Source: Marinibacterium anthonyi
GTDB lineage: Bacteria; Pseudomonadota; Alphaproteobacteria; Rhodobacterales; Rhodobacteraceae
Length of the DNA: 64,000 nt
Reading direction: 5' to 3'
NCBI GenBank assembly: GCA_003217735.2
Contig: CP031585.1
Span: forward strand, 3,893,501-3,957,500
The notes below the pieces were generated by a model that searched no databases, was not told the DNA's origin, and was given only the letters and a program-made list of their open reading frames with translations. Both the position numbers and the translations under genes were made by a program. Shown piece after piece: positions 1 to 7,222 of the stretch. How positions within the stretch are numbered: the first letter of the stretch is position 1; each line of letters opens with the position of its first letter.

Positions 1-107
1 TCCTTTACTGTTTCTTCTTCCTCTACCTGGTGTTCGCCGGCCCCGGCCCGATCAGCATCGACCGCATCCTGGGCCACGACCCCCATCCGCCCAAGACGCG
101 CATCTGA
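1..107 (+). CDS. DoxX-like membrane protein, C-terminal end (5' cut by window)
   Basis: Only the last 34 codons are in the window, read in frame 3 and ending in TGA at 105-107. The visible tail is a hydrophobic helix (YCFFFLYLVFAGPG) followed by PISIDRIL and a short hydrophilic end. A GPGP-(I/L)S-(I/L)D tail after the last membrane helix is typical of DoxX-family proteins, which are four-helix inner-membrane proteins linked to redox or thiol metabolism. The family call rests on this short motif alone. The gene converges with mmcB; the two stop codons are adjacent. Confidence 0.55.
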   Translation, partial: LYCFFFLYLVFAGPGPISIDRILGHDPHPPKTRI

Positions 108-578
108 TCAATACCCGCCCAGCCCCATGTCGGACCTCATGTCCGGATCGCGCAGCGCATGCAGGCGCCGCGCGGCATGGGTGGCGAATTTCTGGATCAT
201 CACCTTGCGCCGGGCCCCGGGCAGCTTGTCCTCGGGGCCCATGCGCAGGATCTCGGCGTCGTATTGATCGGCGATGATCAGCCCGGTGCCTTCGGGCAGC
301 AGGTCGGTGGGAAAATCCGTATCGACCGCCCAGAAGAACCGGTCGCACCATTCCAGGTAGCCCTGCCATTTCCCGTCGCTCATGTAATCCGCGCGCGAGG
401 ATTTGCATTCCACCACCCACAGCTCTCCCTTCGGCCCCAGCGCCAGCACATCGACTCGCAGCCCCCGCGCCGGCACGAATTCCTCGACAGTGACCAGGCC
501 AAGGCTGGCCAGGTGGCGGCAGACGCCGCGCGCCAGAAGCTGGCCGGGCATGAGTTGGGGAAGTGTCGACTGATCCAT
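108..578 (-). CDS. mmcB: MmcB family DNA repair protein
   Basis: A 156-residue protein with a PD-(D/E)XK-like nuclease core: D43 in RVDVLAL and E57-x-K59 in VVECKSS, in the order expected for this fold. It matches the MmcB family, known from Caulobacter as an SOS-induced gene conferring mitomycin C resistance. The ATG at 578 is preceded by an alphaproteobacterial LexA box only 11 bp upstream (590-604), which supports both the start and the function. No clear Shine-Dalgarno sequence lies before the ATG, so the mRNA may be nearly leaderless. Activity of the nuclease-like site is inferred from the family, not shown. Confidence 0.85.
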   Translation of the reverse strand: MDQSTLPQLMPGQLLARGVCRHLASLGLVTVEEFVPARGLRVDVLALGPKGELWVVECKSSRADYMSDGKWQGYLEWCDRFFWAVDTDFPTDLLPEGTGLIIADQYDAEILRMGPEDKLPGARRKVMIQKFATHAARRLHALRDPDMRSDMGLGGY

Positions 579-856
579 TAAGAAATTATGAACGAAACAG
601 GAACAAAATCAACTCCCCAAAGACCTTGATCCCCCTTGTCGCGGACCCTGCTCGACACTAGGTTCAACCAGCGACGGGATCTGCCTTTCCTGTGTACGGT
701 TGCATTCCGGTGGCCTTAAGCAATTCCGAGGGAGCTGGCTCTGTCTAGGCCCTGGTCTAGTTACCTGGCGCCCACCTGTATATACAGGTCCTCGGGAATG
801 AGAGAACCGCACGTTTCTGGTGGTCCCCCGTCGCACTTTCCCCATTCAGGCCCCTG
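579..856. other. Intergenic region with palindrome and clustered CTAG sites
   Basis: No convincing coding region in 278 bp. Besides the SOS box it holds a perfect 16-bp palindrome ACCTGTATATACAGGT at 774-789. Three CTAG tetramers (near 658, 745 and 757) fall in about 100 bp, although CTAG is usually scarce in such genomes. A structured RNA or a repressor operator is possible, but I cannot match it to a known RNA family (not tmRNA, RNase P RNA or SRP RNA by motif). Confidence 0.4.
590..604 (-). promoter_or_regulatory. LexA (SOS) box upstream of mmcB
   Basis: The direct repeat GAAC-N7-GAAC (equivalent to GTTC-N7-GTTC on the minus strand) matches the alphaproteobacterial LexA operator exactly. 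It ends 11 bp before the mmcB start, so bound LexA would block transcription there. It is the only exact copy I noticed in the window. Confidence 0.85.
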
Positions 857-1444
857 TTACGGTGCCCTGCCGGCAGCCCTCCCCCACGCGTGAATTGCGG
901 CATCCACCTGCCGCGCTGTCCGGCACCGCCACAACACCACGTCCCCCTCCAGCACGTTGGCCCCGTCCAGCGCATCGGCCACGATGCGGCGAAACCGCGC
1001 CCCGTTGCGCAGGCTGCGGATGGCGAACCGGTATTGCTGCAGCGGCCAGTCGGGATTCCCCTCCGGCAGTTCGGGACGGGTCCGTCCAAGGGTGCGCCAG
1101 GGCCGGATCATCAGGCGCCATGCCCGCGTCACCTCCGGCGGATCCAGCCACAGCACCGCCTGCGCCCGGGGCAAGGCCTGCCGCAGCAGGCTCGGGCCTC
1201 CTTCAAGGATCCAGGCCTCCCCGGCCACGACACGCGACAACTCGGCGTCGATCTCCGGCCTGGGCCGTTGCCGCCACCCCTCCAGCAGCTTGATCGAATC
1301 GAAACACACCAGCGGGATATCTGGCCGCTCGGCGCTCAGCCGGGCCGCCACATGGCTTTTGCCCGCCCCGTTGGCGCCGGTCACGATCAGCCGCTGCACC
1401 CGGCCCCCCGAACGCAATATGCCCGAAGCCATAGGCCCGGGCAT
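857..1444 (-). CDS. P-loop NTPase, FlaR/adenylate-kinase-like
   Basis: A 195-residue protein with a Walker A motif GANGAGKS at residues 23-30 near the N-terminus, followed by CFDSIKLLEG and LEGGPS, then a basic segment with repeated R/W pairs. This is the layout of the small FlaR or DNA-topology-modulation kinase-like family, whose substrate is unknown. The ATG at 1444 has AAGGA three bases upstream; a start at Met5 or at a GTG before VQRLIV is also possible. It is a single gene between mmcB and a membrane protein gene; no operon partner is evident. Confidence 0.65.
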   Translation of the reverse strand: MPGPMASGILRSGGRVQRLIVTGANGAGKSHVAARLSAERPDIPLVCFDSIKLLEGWRQRPRPEIDAELSRVVAGEAWILEGGPSLLRQALPRAQAVLWLDPPEVTRAWRLMIRPWRTLGRTRPELPEGNPDWPLQQYRFAIRSLRNGARFRRIVADALDGANVLEGDVVLWRCRTARQVDAAIHAWGRAAGRAP

Positions 1445-1486
1445 CCGTCCTTGATCACGAATCGAACCCCGTCCGGGGGAGACGCC

Positions 1487-1825
1487 TCAGCGGCGGCCGC
1501 GCAGGCTGCGCTGCAGCGGCGACCGGTCCCGGTCCACCGGCACGCGCACGGCCACGTAGTCATGGGTCATGGCGCCAAAGCCGCGGCCACCGCCGGTGTC
1601 TTCCGTCTCGGCCATCGACATCACGTAGATGCCGAACTGCACCCCCGCGAACACGATCCCGTTGAAGAACCACAGCATGAACACGGCCAGCAGGCCAACA
1701 TCCGAGCCCTTTACCAGGCCCCAAAGGTTCACGACATTGAAGGCAAGAAGCAGCGCCACGAAGACGGCGGCAACACCGAAGCCGATGGCACACTGGCGCA
1801 TGTAAAGCTTGATCAGTTCAGGCAT
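1487..1825 (-). CDS. Small three-helix membrane protein
   Basis: About 112 residues with three likely membrane helices (after CAIGFGVAAVFVALLL, DVGLLAVFMLWFFNGIVFAG and VQFGIYVM) and an arginine-rich hydrophilic tail. The ATG at 1825 has GAGGGG eight bases upstream. A TTG two codons earlier would leave almost no spacing to that site, so I prefer the ATG. It lies downstream of nusB in the same direction and may be read from the rib-nusB transcript. I do not recognise a named family; related hypotheticals probably occur in other Rhodobacteraceae. Confidence 0.7.
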   Translation of the reverse strand: MPELIKLYMRQCAIGFGVAAVFVALLLAFNVVNLWGLVKGSDVGLLAVFMLWFFNGIVFAGVQFGIYVMSMAETEDTGGGRGFGAMTHDYVAVRVPVDRDRSPLQRSLRGRR

Positions 1826-1974
1826 TATCAATTCCCCTCTGATCCCTCCAAGGTAGCACGTCGGCGCGCGCGGTCCAGCCCTTCCCGCACCGGCGCGGCC
1901 AGATATCGCTTTCAGATGGAATTATCGCCCGCGCCCAGGGCTTTGACTTTGGCTTTGGCTTTGGCGCGACGTCT

Positions 1975-2457
1975 TCAGAAGGCTTCCGGTCTCGCTTCGC
2001 GCGCCATGTGATCCAGCACCGCGTTGACAAAGCTCGCTTCCTTGCCTTCGGGAAAGAACGCGCGGGCAAGGTCGACATATTCGCTGATGACCACCTTGGG
2101 GGGCGTGTCGGCCTGCGTCATCTCGGCGCCCGCGGCGCGGAACAACCCGCGCAGCGTCGGGTCGATCCGGGCGATCGGCCACTTGGCGACCAGCGCCCGG
2201 TCGGTCATCTGGTCGATCGTCGCCTGGTAGTTCACGGCGTCCTCGATGGTCTTGCGGAAATGATCCGCATCGCCTTCCATGAACTCGTCCCCGTCATAGG
2301 TGGCGCCAAAGCGGTGATCCAGGAATTCCTTCACCACCTGCTTGGTGGTCTGGCCCGAATGCTCCATCTGGAACAGGGCCTGCACGGCATACAGCCGGGC
2401 GGCGGATTTCATCTTGCGCTTCTGGTTGCCGGAAACGGCGGGGGTATCTGCACTCAT
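1975..2457 (-). CDS. nusB: Transcription antitermination factor NusB
   Basis: A 160-residue NusB. After a short hydrophilic start come the all-helical core with KMKSAARLYAVQALFQMEHSG and the signature C-terminal half including DPTLRGLFRAAGAEM, VVISEYVDLARAFF and FVNAVLDHMAREAR. NusB binds NusE (S10) and boxA RNA in the antitermination complex acting on rRNA operons. It is the last clearly functional gene of the ribE-unknown-ribB-ribH-nusB series; ribH-nusB linkage is common across bacteria. Its gene starts 15 bp after the ribH stop. Confidence 0.95.
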   Translation of the reverse strand: MSADTPAVSGNQKRKMKSAARLYAVQALFQMEHSGQTTKQVVKEFLDHRFGATYDGDEFMEGDADHFRKTIEDAVNYQATIDQMTDRALVAKWPIARIDPTLRGLFRAAGAEMTQADTPPKVVISEYVDLARAFFPEGKEASFVNAVLDHMAREARPEAF

Positions 2458-2472
2458 CGGACGGGTTGGTTC

Positions 2473-3003
2473 TCAGCGATCGGAAGACAGGAAATCGCCC
2501 GCGGACATCTTGAACCCGACACCCTTGGAGCGATCGCCCCACTTACGGCTGAGCGCCAGAAGATGCAAGGCCGCAGCAGCAGCCCCGCCGCCCTTGTTCT
2601 GATCCTTCGGATCGGCGCGCACCACGGCCTGGTCGCGATTTTCCACCGTCAGGATGCCGTTGCCGATGCACAGCCCCTGCAGGCCCATCAGCTGGATCGC
2701 CCGGCTCGAATCGTTGCAGACCGTGTCGTAATGGGTGGTCTCGCCCCGGATCACGCAGCCAAGCGCCACGTAGGCATCAAAGTCGCACAGCCGCGCCGCC
2801 ATGCCGATGGCGGTCGGCACTTCCAGCGATCCGGGCACCTCGGCCACCTCCCAGGTCCCGCCCACGGCCTCGATCTCGGCCTTGGCGCCGGCGATCAGGT
2901 TGTCGGCGATGTCCTTGTAATAGGGCGCCACGACGATCAGCACCTTGGGCGCTTCGTCGAAACTGGCGCGGGGCAGCGCATAATGGATTTCGTTGGCAGC
3001 CAT
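2473..3003 (-). CDS. ribH: 6,7-dimethyl-8-ribityllumazine synthase
   Basis: A 176-residue lumazine synthase, condensing 5-amino-6-ribitylamino-uracil with 3,4-dihydroxy-2-butanone 4-phosphate in the penultimate riboflavin step. Recognisable segments are the N-terminal VLIVVAPYY strand, the VPGSLEVPTAI loop, the VALGCVIRGETTHYD active-site region and GNGILTVENRDQA. It is slightly longer than the usual 150-160 residues because of the N- and C-terminal ends. The start lies 4 bp downstream of the ribB stop, so the two are almost certainly translated from one message, with nusB following. Confidence 0.95.
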   Translation of the reverse strand: MAANEIHYALPRASFDEAPKVLIVVAPYYKDIADNLIAGAKAEIEAVGGTWEVAEVPGSLEVPTAIGMAARLCDFDAYVALGCVIRGETTHYDTVCNDSSRAIQLMGLQGLCIGNGILTVENRDQAVVRADPKDQNKGGGAAAAALHLLALSRKWGDRSKGVGFKMSAGDFLSSDR

Positions 3004-3007
3004 CTGC

Positions 3008-4129
3008 TCAGTCCTTCGAGATCGGGTGCGTACCCGTTATTTCCAGCCCGTAGGCCTCAAGCCCGACGACGTTGGGCACCGGCGAATTGGTGACCAGCAC
3101 CATCTTCGACAGCCCCAGCGAGGTCAGGATCTGCGCGCCCAGCCCGTATTGCCGCAGCGTCTGGGGCGACACGTCGCTCTGGTCGGTCAGCTTCATGGTC
3201 AGGTCGCGCAGCAGCACCACGACGCCCCGGCCCTCCTTGGCGATGGTCTCCATCGCATCGGCGAATTCGCTGGCCCGTTCGGCCCCGCAGGCGCCGACGA
3301 TGTCGCGCATCGGGTCCATCACGTGCATCCTGACCAGCACCGGTTCATCGGTCGTGATGTCGCCCTTGATCAGCGCGATATGCTCCGCGCCCTTGGTCTG
3401 GTCGGTAAAGATCCGCAGGTCCCAGTGGCCGCCATGGGCACTGTCGATCGACTTGCGCTCGCTCAACCGCACCAGGTTGTCGTTGCGCCGCCGATAGCCG
3501 ATCAAGTCGGAAATCGTGCCGATCTTCAGCCCGTGCTTCTGGGCGAACGCGATCAGGTCCGGCAGACGGGCCATGGTCCCGTCCTCGTTCATGATCTCGC
3601 AGATCACGCCCGACGGGTTCAGCCCGGCCAGCCGCGCGATATCCACGGCCGCCTCGGTATGCCCGGCCCGCACCAGCACGCCCCCGTCGCGCGCGCGCAG
3701 CGGAAACACGTGGCCCGGCGTCGCAATGTCGCCCGGCCCCTTGCCGGCATCGATCGCCACGGCGACGGTGCGCGCCCGGTCATGGGCCGAAATCCCCGTC
3801 GACACGCCCTCGCGCGCCTCGATGGACACGGTGAACGCGGTCTCGTGACGCGACGAATTGTTCGTCGACATCAGGCTCAGCCCCAGCGCATCGATCCGCG
3901 TGCCCGGCAGCGACAGGCAGATCAGCCCGCGCCCGTAGGTGGCCATGAAGTTGATCGCCTCCGGGGTCGCCATCTGCGCGGGGATGACAAGATCCCCCTC
4001 GTTCTCGCGATCCTCGTGATCGACCAGGATGAACATCCGGCCGTTCCGGGCATCCTCGATGATTTCCTCGATCGAGGAAATCGCGTCGCGCCAGTCCAGT
4101 TCCACAGGACCCGGGGTTTCAAAGCTCAT
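3008..4129 (-). CDS. ribB: 3,4-dihydroxy-2-butanone 4-phosphate synthase with degenerate GTP cyclohydrolase II domain (RibBX type)
   Basis: A 373-residue two-domain protein. The N-terminal half (about 1-205) is DHBP synthase, with the acidic motif DHEDRENEGD at residues 37-46, converting ribulose 5-phosphate to the four-carbon riboflavin precursor. The C-terminal half looks like GTP cyclohydrolase II, but the zinc motif that normally carries three cysteines reads RMHVMDPMRDIVGACGAER, keeping only one. Such hybrids with an inactive second domain are known as RibBX. The ATG at 4129 has AAAGGCGG five bases upstream, which is why I reject the upstream ATG at 4171. GTP cyclohydrolase activity must then come from elsewhere in the genome. 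Confidence 0.9.
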   Translation of the reverse strand: MSFETPGPVELDWRDAISSIEEIIEDARNGRMFILVDHEDRENEGDLVIPAQMATPEAINFMATYGRGLICLSLPGTRIDALGLSLMSTNNSSRHETAFTVSIEAREGVSTGISAHDRARTVAVAIDAGKGPGDIATPGHVFPLRARDGGVLVRAGHTEAAVDIARLAGLNPSGVICEIMNEDGTMARLPDLIAFAQKHGLKIGTISDLIGYRRRNDNLVRLSERKSIDSAHGGHWDLRIFTDQTKGAEHIALIKGDITTDEPVLVRMHVMDPMRDIVGACGAERASEFADAMETIAKEGRGVVVLLRDLTMKLTDQSDVSPQTLRQYGLGAQILTSLGLSKMVLVTNSPVPNVVGLEAYGLEITGTHPISKD

Positions 4130-4263
4130 GGAATCCGCCTTTCGATATCCCTCGTGCAGATAACCCTTCACAGCGCCAATGACCAGTGCACCAGACGCAA
4201 GCCGCCCCCGCGTCCCGCCTGCGGCTTCTTTCTGGCTTGACCACTGGCCACCCCAGCGCCCGG

Positions 4264-4293
4264 CTGCCGCTTCTTTCTCTTTTAAAATACCCC
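4264..4293 (-). repeat. Terminator-like intergenic repeat, copy 1 (type 2)
   Basis: On the minus strand this reads GGGGTATTTT then AAAGAGAAAGAAGCGGCAG. It belongs to a family also seen at 44074, 52118 and elsewhere in the window. It lies between ribB and the unknown gene upstream of it. Confidence 0.65.
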
Positions 4294-4330
4294 AATCCGA
4301 CCGGCGTCACGCGCGGCCAGTGTCGGTTTG

Positions 4331-4352
4331 AGGTATTTGAACCAAGAAGAAG
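4331..4352 (+). repeat. Terminator-like intergenic repeat, copy 2 (type 1)
   Basis: Reads AGGTATTTGAACC then AAGAAGAAG. It is inverted relative to copy 1, 37 bp away, and belongs to the same repeat family as 43942, 59142 and 59339. Confidence 0.65.
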
Positions 4353-4374
4353 TCAGGACCGTGGTCCAGGCCCC

Positions 4375-4965
4375 CTACTGGTGAGCGAAATACTGGGCCG
4401 AGGGCAGGTAGCCGCAGGCCTGGGCCGCGGTGCTCCATTCCTCTTCCATCGGCGTGTCCCCGATGATCAGCACCTGTCTCGCGGGCAGTGCCTGCGCGCG
4501 GATAAAGCCCTGGACCCGCTCGCGCATCTGCGACCAGCTGTCGGTGAACCGCGGCGCGGCACCGGTGGCGTCCAGCACCGGGTTGGCCTGCAGGACCGCG
4601 CCGGGATCCTTGGGCGCATGCACCAGCGTCAGCTTCTTCGCCGCCTTCACCTTCTCCAGCGCGCGGGTCTCGGCATCGGGCATCGCGGCGCCGGGGCCGA
4701 TCACCCGCAGCGCGTTCGACGAAAACAGCAGCGCCAGGATGTCGTGCCCCGTCGCCTGCCGGCAGCGGGCATAGGTGGCATAGTCCATCCCCAGCTCGGC
4801 CGCGCGGCGCACCCGCATCTTCACCACGAACAGCGGGATCGCCTTGGGCATCATCGCCTCGCGCGCCCGCTTCCACTGATAGGTGCGATAGCTCACGCCG
4901 CGATCCATCGACGGGCCCTGGTTGTGGCCGATCCCCGCACTCTGCCCCGGCAGCTTGCCCGCCAT
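4375..4965 (-). CDS. Conserved hypothetical protein within the rib gene series
   Basis: A 196-residue soluble protein with no signal peptide or membrane helix. The N-terminus carries GIGHNQGP, a short motif seen near the start of many alphaproteobacterial hypotheticals, followed by a basic region rich in R/K. The last third is less basic and contains VLIIGDTPMEEEW. Its ATG overlaps the ribE stop (ATGA), so translation is probably coupled to riboflavin synthase. I do not recognise a catalytic motif and cannot say whether it has any role in flavin synthesis. Confidence 0.75.
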   Translation of the reverse strand: MAGKLPGQSAGIGHNQGPSMDRGVSYRTYQWKRAREAMMPKAIPLFVVKMRVRRAAELGMDYATYARCRQATGHDILALLFSSNALRVIGPGAAMPDAETRALEKVKAAKKLTLVHAPKDPGAVLQANPVLDATGAAPRFTDSWSQMRERVQGFIRAQALPARQVLIIGDTPMEEEWSTAAQACGYLPSAQYFAHQ

Positions 4966-5552
4966 CAGGACGCCTCCGTCAGACGCGCCACGTAGCGCGC
5001 CATCGTGTCGATCTCAAGGTTCACCTTGTCCCCCACGGCGACCCCGCCCCAGGTGGTGACCTCCTTGGTATGCGGTATGACGTTGATGCCAAAGACCGAT
5101 CCCTGCACGTCGTTGACGGTCAGCGAGGTGCCGTTCAGCGCCACCGATCCCTTCGGCGCGATGAACCTGGCCAGAGCGTCCGGCGCGCGGAAGGCAAAGC
5201 GCGTGCTGTCGCCCTCGTCCTCGACCGATATCACCTCGGCCACGCCATCCACGTGGCCCGACACGATATGCCCGCCCAGTTCGTCGCCGACCTTCAGCGC
5301 GCGTTCCAGGTTGACGCGTTTGCCGACCTCCCAGGCGCCCAGGTTCGATTTCGACACGGTCTCGGCGCTGACCTGAACCTCGTACCAGTCGTCGCCCAGG
5401 GCGATCACGGTCAGGCACACCCCGTCCGACGCGATCGAGGCGCCGATGTCGATGCCCCCGGTGTCGTAGCTGGTGGTGATGCGGGCGGTCAGGTCGCCGC
5501 GCTGGGTAAGCTCGGTCACGGTCCCGATATCGGTGACGATCCCCGTAAACAT
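4965..5552 (-). CDS. ribE: Riboflavin synthase, alpha subunit
   Basis: A 195-residue riboflavin synthase that dismutates two lumazines to riboflavin. It opens with the invariant MFTGIV and contains two lumazine-binding repeats, the first with SIASDGVCLTV and the second with GHIVSGHVDG, KGSVALNGTSLTVNDV and IPHTKEVTT. The 195-residue length is normal. It is the first gene of the minus-strand rib block and is divergent from the capsule gene kpsS; the shared upstream region carries an 11-bp tandem repeat at 5635-5678. Confidence 0.95.
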   Translation of the reverse strand: MFTGIVTDIGTVTELTQRGDLTARITTSYDTGGIDIGASIASDGVCLTVIALGDDWYEVQVSAETVSKSNLGAWEVGKRVNLERALKVGDELGGHIVSGHVDGVAEVISVEDEGDSTRFAFRAPDALARFIAPKGSVALNGTSLTVNDVQGSVFGINVIPHTKEVTTWGGVAVGDKVNLEIDTMARYVARLTEAS

Positions 5553-5634
5553 GCTGGACCTCGATATGTTGATGCAGGAACCGGCCTATCCGCGCCGGAC
5601 CCGCGCGGCAAGGGGCATCGCCAAAGATCGCACC

Positions 5635-5678
5635 GCTTTGCACGGGCTTTGCACGAGCTTTGCACGGGCTTTGCCCGC
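5635..5678. repeat. Four 11-bp tandem repeats between ribE and kpsS
   Basis: Four head-to-tail copies of GCTTTGCACGG, the second and fourth with small changes. The sequence GATCGACAC then recurs at 5688-5696 and 5718-5726. The array lies in the 280-bp divergent region between ribE and kpsS, so it could tune one of the two promoters. No -35/-10 pair is obvious. Confidence 0.75.
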
Positions 5679-5832
5679 GATTGCACAGATCGACACGGTT
5701 CCATACGGATCGACGCGGATCGACACGGGCCACCGGAGGCCGCGCTTGTGACATTGCCCTCCTTTGGCCATAATTTGTCCACAGCTGCCCGCTAGACGTC
5801 GCACGCAGCCGTTCCGGCGCAACGAGTGGACA

Positions 5833-7125
5833 ATGCCCCAGAGAAACCAGACATCGCGGGTTTTCCTGTTCCTGCAAGGCCCCCACGGGCCCTTCTTCCA
5901 CCGGTTGGGGAAGATGCTGCGGGCGGCGGGCGGCACGGTCTGGCGCGTGGGGTTCAACGCCGGCGACCGCGCCTTCTGGTTCGATCCGAAATCCTATATC
6001 CCGTTTCGCGGCCGCTTCGACGACTGGCCCGACACCTTCACCGCCCTGATCGAGGCGCGCGGCGTCACCGACATCGTGCTGTACGGCGACACGCGGCCCA
6101 TCCACGCCCGCGCCGTGGACATCGCCAGGGCGCGCGGCCTCACGGTGCATGTCTTCGAGGAAGGCTACATGCGTCCCTACTGGGTGACCTACGAACGCGG
6201 CGGATCGAACGGCAATTCCCGGCTGATCGACATGTCCATCGCCGACATGAAACGCGCGCTGGCGTTGTCGGACATGGAAGCCCCCCTGCCCCCGGCGCAT
6301 TGGGGCGACATGCGCCATCACATGTTCTACGGCGCGCTGTACCATTGGTTCGTGATGTTCCGGAACGGCGATTACCGCAACTTCCGGCCCCACCGGGCGC
6401 TGTCGGTGACCCGCGAATTCCGCCTGTACCTGCGCCGCCTTCTGCTGATCCCGGTCCACGCCACCGACCGGCGCATCGCCACCTGGAAGATCCGGCGCGG
6501 CGGCTTTCCCTATCACCTGGCGCTGCTGCAGCTGGAACACGACAGTTCGTTCCAGGACCATTCGCCGTTCAACACCATGACCGATTTCCTGGAAAAGGTG
6601 ATCGAAGGCTTTGTCGAAGGCGCGCCGCGCCACCACCACCTGGTGGTCAAGGCCCATCCGCTTGAGGACGGGCGCGTGCCGATCCGCACCGTGGTCCGCC
6701 GCCTGGCCCGCGACCACGGCATCGAACACCGCGTGCATTACGTGCGCGGCGGCAAGCTGGCGCAATTGCTGAACGAAGCCCGCACCGCCGTCACCGTCAA
6801 TTCCACCGCCGGCCAGCAGGTGCTGTGGCGCGGCATTCCGCTGAAGGTCTTCGGCACGGCGGTCTATGCCAAGCCGGAATTCGTCTCGGTCCAGCCGCTG
6901 CCGGACTTCTTTCGCGCCGCCACCCGGCCCGACAACCGCGCCTACAAGGATTACCGCCGCTACCTGCTTGAAACCTCGCAGCTTCCCGGCGGCTATTATT
7001 CCACCCGTGGCCGCCGCCAGTTGCTGCGCCACGTGGTCGACATGATGCTGGCGCCCGAAGATCCCTATGATGCGCTGATGTCGGGAACAGCGGCCCCTCG
7101 GCAACAGTTGCGCGTGGTGACCTGA
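5833..7125 (+). CDS. kpsS: Capsule polysaccharide export/biosynthesis protein KpsS
   Basis: A 430-residue KpsS-type protein. Recognisable are VFLFLQGPHGPFF near the start, VLYGDTRPIHARAV, VHVFEEGYMRPYW, the phosphate-binding-like LVVKAHPLEDGR, and VNSTAGQQVLWRGIPLKVFG. KpsS adds the first Kdo of the poly-Kdo linker to phosphatidylglycerol, the lipid anchor of group 2 capsules. The ATG at 5833 is chosen because conserved sequence begins just after it; a TTG 23 codons earlier would add an unrelated segment. It heads a plus-strand set with the outer-membrane exporter and kpsC. Confidence 0.88.
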   Translation: MPQRNQTSRVFLFLQGPHGPFFHRLGKMLRAAGGTVWRVGFNAGDRAFWFDPKSYIPFRGRFDDWPDTFTALIEARGVTDIVLYGDTRPIHARAVDIARARGLTVHVFEEGYMRPYWVTYERGGSNGNSRLIDMSIADMKRALALSDMEAPLPPAHWGDMRHHMFYGALYHWFVMFRNGDYRNFRPHRALSVTREFRLYLRRLLLIPVHATDRRIATWKIRRGGFPYHLALLQLEHDSSFQDHSPFNTMTDFLEKVIEGFVEGAPRHHHLVVKAHPLEDGRVPIRTVVRRLARDHGIEHRVHYVRGGKLAQLLNEARTAVTVNSTAGQQVLWRGIPLKVFGTAVYAKPEFVSVQPLPDFFRAATRPDNRAYKDYRRYLLETSQLPGGYYSTRGRRQLLRHVVDMMLAPEDPYDALMSGTAAPRQQLRVVT

Positions 7126-7222
7126 CCCATCCGCCCTGCGGCGCTGGCTTTTGAAGTCGGATGCCGATAGCCTGCCCCGCAAAAGACCTGAGGCCAAAGA
7201 ACAAGGTCGAGGAGACAGAGCA

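Noticed and set aside
774-789. Reading the 16-bp palindrome as a LuxR-type box or an E. coli-type LexA box
   Set aside because: Length and spacing do not match: the lux box is about 20 bp and the E. coli LexA box is CTGT-N8-ACAG, whereas this has CTGT-N4-ACAG.
7151-7222. An N-terminal extension of the export lipoprotein by 24 codons
   Set aside because: The extension is hydrophilic and would bury the signal peptide; the GTG at 7223 has a good ribosome-binding site and gives a proper lipobox.
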